Below are positions 60,308 through 64,000 of a DNA stretch of 64,000 nt, in pieces. The position numbers were made by a program, and so were the translations under genes. Where the stretch lies: assembly GCF_025961475.1 (NCBI RefSeq), contig NZ_JAOQNS010000011.1, positions 62,001-126,000 of the forward strand. Reading direction: 5' to 3'. Origin of the DNA: Rhodobium gokarnense (GTDB lineage Bacteria; Pseudomonadota; Alphaproteobacteria; Rhizobiales; Rhodobiaceae). The notes below the pieces were generated by a model. The model worked only from the letters and a program-made list of their open reading frames with translations, was not told the DNA's origin and ran no database searches. The stretch's first letter is position 1, and each line of letters begins with the position of its first letter.

Positions 60308-60425
60308 CAAGCCGCCCCTGGATTGCCGCGTCGGCCTGTCGGCCTCCTCGCAATGACGTTGAAATGTTTCCGGAATCTCCATTCGCTGTCATTGCGAGCG
60401 AAGCGAAGCAATCCAGGGCGGCTTG
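60308..60425. repeat. Palindromic intergenic repeat (GTCATTGCGAG family)
   Basis: Left arm 60308-60358 (CAAGCCGCCCCTGGATTGC ... CTCGCAATGAC) is complementary, with a few mismatches, to the right arm 60388-60425 (GTCATTGCGAGCGAAGC, then GCAATCCAGGGCGGCTTG). This is a widely scattered alphaproteobacterial intergenic palindrome. It fills most of the 302-bp gap after the RND genes (60201-60502); no gene is seen there. Confidence 0.82.
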
Positions 60426-60502
60426 TTCCTGCGGCCCGGTCTACGCTCGCCCGCCTAAGCAGGCGCGTCCGCCGTCCTACGCACGCGTCCGCACTGCCTA
60501 GC

Positions 60503-61129
60503 CTACGCCGGCATGTTCGCCAGCGACCGCACACCATCGGCGATGAACTGCACGGCCATCGCCGACAGCAGCACGCCGAGGAGCCGGGTCAGCACCATGC
60601 GGGCGGTCTCGGAAATGTAGCGGTCGAGCTTTTCGGCGATGCGGAACAGCGCATAGACCATCGCGACGACGAGGAAGATGAGGCCGAGGAGGCCGCCGAG
60701 CGCCACGAGGGACTTTGTCTGCGTGGCGAGCAGCACCGAGGCCGAGATCGAGCCCGGACCCGAGATCAGCGGGATCGCCAGCGGGAAGACCGCAAGATTG
60801 GCGGATTCGGAATGGTCGAGGACCTTTTCGGCCGTTGCCTCCTTGCGCTGCTGGCGGCGCTCGAACACCATCTCGAACGCCGTCCAGAAGAGCAGCAGCC
60901 CGCCCGCGACCCGGAACGCCGGGATCGAGACGCCGAGCAGCCCGAGGATATTGTTGCCGGCAAGCGCAAAGAGCATCAGCACGATGAGGGCAATGAGGCA
61001 GGACTGCGCGGCGATGCGGGCGCGGGTCTCTGCCGTCACCCCCGCCGTGACGGCCAGGAAGAGCGGCGCCAGCCCGATCGGATCGACGGTCACGAACAGC
61101 GTGGCAAAGGCGTTGAGGAAGAATTCCAT
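60503..61129 (-). CDS. MarC family integral membrane protein
   Basis: 208 residues with six membrane segments. Family phrases: LFVTVDPIGLAPLFLAV at the N-terminus, AFRVAGGLLLFWTAFEMVF, and FPLAIPLISGPGSISASVLL. The family name came from a supposed link to multiple antibiotic resistance in E. coli, since withdrawn; its function is unknown. Divergent from gyrA across a 252-bp gap with a CtrA-like site. Confidence 0.87.
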   Translation of the reverse strand: MEFFLNAFATLFVTVDPIGLAPLFLAVTAGVTAETRARIAAQSCLIALIVLMLFALAGNNILGLLGVSIPAFRVAGGLLLFWTAFEMVFERRQQRKEATAEKVLDHSESANLAVFPLAIPLISGPGSISASVLLATQTKSLVALGGLLGLIFLVVAMVYALFRIAEKLDRYISETARMVLTRLLGVLLSAMAVQFIADGVRSLANMPA

Positions 61130-61281
61130 GGCGTCCTTTTGAAGCCCGAAGGACCGGGATTGGCCGCCACAATATCAGCCACCTTTTGCGGGACAAGAAG
61201 GAGCGGGGCGCCCATGCGCGCCAAATACCCCTCGAAAAGCTTCATTCCCGGTGTCGCAAACTGGTGCGAAGATTTTGAAAA

Positions 61282-61296
61282 TTAAAGCGATTTTAC
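61282..61296. promoter_or_regulatory. CtrA-like site between marC and gyrA
   Basis: TTAA-AGCGATT-TTAC, matching the alphaproteobacterial CtrA pattern TTAA-N7-TTAA with C at the last base, a frequent natural variant. It lies about 50 bp upstream of the predicted gyrA -10. Chance occurrence cannot be excluded. Confidence 0.35.
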
Positions 61297-61319
61297 TGAA
61301 GACAATCTGCTTGGCGCAA

Positions 61320-61349
61320 TTGCCCCGCGGCCAAGGAATCGGCTATAAA
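61320..61349 (+). promoter_or_regulatory. Likely gyrA promoter
   Basis: TTGCCC (61320-61325), 18 bp, TATAAA (61344-61349). Leader of about 26 bases before the TTG start. Confidence 0.45.
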
Positions 61350-61381
61350 CCCGTGTCACCCATCGCATAAGAGACATTTCC

Positions 61382-64000
61382 TTGCCGGACAGCGAAAACA
61401 CGCCGCCGAAGGAATCGCTTCCTTCGGCAATCCGCCCCATCTCGATTACCGACGAGATGAAGCGCTCCTATCTCGACTACGCCATGAGCGTGATCGTCTC
61501 GCGCGCGCTGCCGGATGTCCGCGACGGCCTGAAGCCGGTGCATCGCCGCATCCTCTATTCGATGCACGAGAACGGCTATGACTGGAACAAGCCCTACCGC
61601 AAGTCGTCCCGCGTCATCGGTGACGTCATGGGTAAGTACCACCCGCACGGCGACAGCGCGATCTACGACGCGCTCGTGCGCATGGCGCAGACCTTCTCCC
61701 TGCGCCTGCCGCTGATCGACGGCCAGGGCAATTTCGGCTCCATCGACGGCGACCCCGCCGCGGCCATGCGCTACACCGAGTGCCGGCTCGCCAAGGTCTC
61801 GCACACGCTGCTCAACGACCTCGACAAGAACACGGTCGACTTCCAGGACAACTACGACAACTCCGAGACCGAGCCGACCGTGCTGCCGGCGCGGTTCCCG
61901 AATCTGCTCGTCAACGGCGCCGGCGGCATCGCCGTCGGCATGGCGACCAACATCCCGCCACACAATCTCGGCGAAGTGATCGATGCGACGATCGCAATGA
62001 TCGAGGATCCGGCGATTACCCTGCCGGAACTCATGGAGATCATGCCGGGACCGGACTTCCCGACCGGTGCGACGATCCTCGGACGGTCCGGAATTCGCTC
62101 CGCCTACGAGACCGGCCGCGGCTCGGTCGTGATCCGCTCCAAGGTCGAGGTCGAGACCGTGCGCAAGGAGCGCGAGGCGCTGATCGTCTCGGCGATCCCC
62201 TACCAGGTCAACAAGACGACACTCATTGAGAAGATCGCCGAACTGGTGCGCGAGAAGCGCGTCGAGGGCATCTCCGACATCCGCGACGAGTCCGACCGCC
62301 AGGGCATGCGCATCGTCATCGAGCTGAAGCGCGACGCCGTCGCCGACGTCGTCCTCAACCAGCTCTACCGCTTCTCCCAGCTTCAAAACTCCTTCGGCGT
62401 CAACATGGTGGCGCTGAACGGCGGGCGGCCGGAACAGCTCACCCTGATCGACATCCTTACCTCCTTCATCGCGTTCCGCGAGGAGGTGGTCAGCCGGCGC
62501 ACCAAATATCTGCTCGCCAAGGCCCGTGACCGCGCCCATGTGCTGGTCGGCCTGGCCATTGCCGTTGCCAATATCGACGAGGTCATCCGCCTGATCCGCA
62601 GCGCGCCGGACCCGGCGACCGCGCGGGCGCAGTTGATGGAGCGCCACTGGCCGGCAAGGGACATCGCGCCGCTGATCGAGCTCATCGACGATCCGCGCCA
62701 CAAGGTCGCCGAGGACGGCACCTACCAGCTCTCCGAGGAGCAGGCCCGGGCGATCCTCGACCTGCGCCTGCAGCGCCTGACAGCGCTCGGCCGCGACGAG
62801 ATCGGCGACGAGCTGGAAAAGATCGCCGCGGAGATCCGCGACTACCTCGATATCCTGCGCTCGCGGGCGCGCATTCTGGATATTGTGAAGACCGAACTGA
62901 CCGAAATTCGCGACGAATTCTCCACCCCGCGCAAGACCGAGATCAGCGACGCCGTCGGCGACTTCGAGGACGAGGACCTGATCCAGCGCGAGGATATGGT
63001 CGTCACCGTCAGCCATGGCGGCTACATCAAGCGCGTGCCGCTGTCGACCTACCGGGCGCAGAAGCGGGGCGGCAAGGGCCGTTCCGGCATGTCGATGAAG
63101 GAGGAGGACTTCGTCTCCCGCCTCTTCGTCGCCAACACCCATACGCCGGTGCTGTTCTTCTCCTCGCGCGGCATCGCCTACCAGATGAAGGTCTGGCGCC
63201 TGCCGCTGGCCGCGCCCCAGGCGCGCGGCAAGGCGCTCGTCAACCTGCTGCCGCTGCAGCCGGGCGAGCGGGTGACGACGATCATGCCGCTGCCGGAGGA
63301 CGAGGAGAGCTGGTCGACCCTCGACGTCGTGTTCGCCACGACCAAGGGAACGGTCCGCCGCAACAAGCTGTCCGACTTCATCGGCGTGCGCCAGAACGGC
63401 AAGATTGCCATGAAGCTCGACGAGGGCATGGACATCCTCGGCGTGGAGACCTGCACCGAGCATGACGACGTCATGCTGACGACGGCGAACGGGCGCTGCA
63501 TCCGCTTCCCCGTGACCGATGTTCGCGTCTTCCAGAGCCGGGATTCCGTCGGCGTGCGCGGCATCAATCTGGGCGACGACGACACCGTCATCTCCATGTC
63601 GATCCTGCGCCACTTCGAGGCCTCGCCGGCCGAGCGCAACTCGTACCTCAAGATGCGCCGTGCGGTCGCCGGCGAGATCGGCGAGCCGCCTGAGCTCGAC
63701 GGCGACGAGCCGGCCGAGGACGTCGAACTCGGTCCGGAACGCTATGCGGAAATGAGCGCCGCGGAAGAGGTCGTCCTGACGATCTCGGAAAACGGCTTCG
63801 GCAAGCGATCGTCGTCCTTCGAGTACCGGATCTCCGGGCGCGGTGGCAAGGGCATCATCGCCATGACCGTCAACGACCGCAACGGCCCCCTGGTGGCGTC
63901 TTTCGCGGTGGAAGACGGCGACCAGATCATGCTGGTCACCAATGGCGGCCACCTTATCCGCTGCCCGATCGAGGGCATTTCCATGCTCGGCCGCTCGACC
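61382..64000 (+). CDS. gyrA: DNA gyrase subunit A (3' end outside window)
   Basis: 873 residues in frame to the window edge, lacking perhaps 40-60 at the C-terminus. Start TTG at 61382 (AAGAGA nearby), because no ATG precedes the conserved [20 protein letters not shown]. The breakage-reunion domain is intact: quinolone-resistance region [19 protein letters not shown] with Ser92 and Asp96 (E. coli 83 and 87), and catalytic Tyr131 in [13 protein letters not shown] long acidic insert (after SYLKMRR, about residues 760-785) interrupts the C-terminal beta-pinwheel, which carries the GyrA-box-like QKRGGKG. It introduces negative supercoils with GyrB. Confidence 0.95.
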   Translation, partial: MPDSENTPPKESLPSAIRPISITDEMKRSYLDYAMSVIVSRALPDVRDGLKPVHRRILYSMHENGYDWNKPYRKSSRVIGDVMGKYHPHGDSAIYDALVRMAQTFSLRLPLIDGQGNFGSIDGDPAAAMRYTECRLAKVSHTLLNDLDKNTVDFQDNYDNSETEPTVLPARFPNLLVNGAGGIAVGMATNIPPHNLGEVIDATIAMIEDPAITLPELMEIMPGPDFPTGATILGRSGIRSAYETGRGSVVIRSKVEVETVRKEREALIVSAIPYQVNKTTLIEKIAELVREKRVEGISDIRDESDRQGMRIVIELKRDAVADVVLNQLYRFSQLQNSFGVNMVALNGGRPEQLTLIDILTSFIAFREEVVSRRTKYLLAKARDRAHVLVGLAIAVANIDEVIRLIRSAPDPATARAQLMERHWPARDIAPLIELIDDPRHKVAEDGTYQLSEEQARAILDLRLQRLTALGRDEIGDELEKIAAEIRDYLDILRSRARILDIVKTELTEIRDEFSTPRKTEISDAVGDFEDEDLIQREDMVVTVSHGGYIKRVPLSTYRAQKRGGKGRSGMSMKEEDFVSRLFVANTHTPVLFFSSRGIAYQMKVWRLPLAAPQARGKALVNLLPLQPGERVTTIMPLPEDEESWSTLDVVFATTKGTVRRNKLSDFIGVRQNGKIAMKLDEGMDILGVETCTEHDDVMLTTANGRCIRFPVTDVRVFQSRDSVGVRGINLGDDDTVISMSILRHFEASPAERNSYLKMRRAVAGEIGEPPELDGDEPAEDVELGPERYAEMSAAEEVVLTISENGFGKRSSSFEYRISGRGGKGIIAMTVNDRNGPLVASFAVEDGDQIMLVTNGGHLIRCPIEGISMLGRST

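Noticed and set aside
56799-60392. 1197-codon minus-strand open frame
   Set aside because: It is antisense to the RND pump gene. Long antisense frames are expected in high-GC genes; the product is a charged low-complexity mix.
61343-63952. 869-codon minus-strand open frame
   Set aside because: It is the antisense shadow of gyrA, which reads through to the window edge on the plus strand with all family motifs.

Overview
This window is ordinary, gene-dense chromosome from a high-GC alphaproteobacterium, most likely of the order Hyphomicrobiales (Rhizobiales). The evidence is the gene content and order: an HdaA-like replication regulator before ppk1-ppx, an ExoR-like Sel1 protein, the run dgt-argS-SPOR-nagZ-scpA-scpB-tatABC-serS-surE-pcm, yajC-secD-secF followed by homologues of two mitochondrial complex I assembly factors, a DUF1127 gene, and GAAC-N7-GAAC (alphaproteobacterial LexA-type) boxes between uvrA and ssb. 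I cannot fix the genus. There is no rRNA, tRNA, CRISPR array, prophage or insertion sequence that I can recognise. Both ends cut genes: the first gene (hdaA-like) lacks its 5' end and gyrA at the right edge lacks its 3' end.

Layout. 1-8.7 kb: hdaA', ppk1-ppx (polyphosphate metabolism, coupled by a TTGA overlap), convergent rnd and an MFS transporter, then aspS with a strong terminator. 8.7-12.1 kb, minus strand: two secreted proteins of unknown function with related C-termini. 12.3-19.9 kb: speD-speE (spermidine synthesis), PPi-type phosphofructokinase, a membrane EAL phosphodiesterase, ilvD and an exoR-like gene overlapping it. 20-21.6 kb, minus strand: erpA-xth and a small cysteine-rich secreted protein with a problematic start codon. 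21.8-38.3 kb: dgt, argS, a very large acidic SPOR protein, nagZ, scpA, scpB, an orphan ABC ATPase, tatABC, serS, surE, pcm and a LysM/LytM lipoprotein. 38.5-45.9 kb: a DUF815-like ATPase (minus), yajC-secD-secF, NDUFAF3-like and NDUFAF6-like genes, and a DUF4153 membrane protein. 45.9-49.6 kb: trmFO, a transglutaminase-like lipoprotein, a 49-residue DUF1127 protein, an AT-richer gap and a secreted pentapeptide-repeat protein. 49.8-64 kb: uvrA and ssb diverging from an SOS-type control region, a 168-bp nested inverted repeat, a cation diffusion facilitator, a small secreted protein, an RND pump pair, a second palindromic repeat, a MarC-family protein and gyrA.

How the genes work together: much of the window serves envelope biogenesis and export (Tat, SecDF-YajC, NagZ, SPOR and LytM cell-wall proteins, ExoR-type envelope signalling) and genome maintenance (HdaA, ScpAB, UvrA, SSB, XthA, GyrA, Dgt). 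I see no clear new multi-gene system. The most useful leads are the tandem secreted paralogues at 8.7-12.1 kb, the start-codon-poor cysteine-rich gene near 20.2 kb, the SOS boxes between uvrA and ssb, the nested palindrome after ssb, the secDF/complex I-assembly linkage, the degenerate LytM lipoprotein with repeated TGS motifs, and foreign-looking codon use at the 3' end of argS. All start sites and regulatory sites are read by eye and are predictions.
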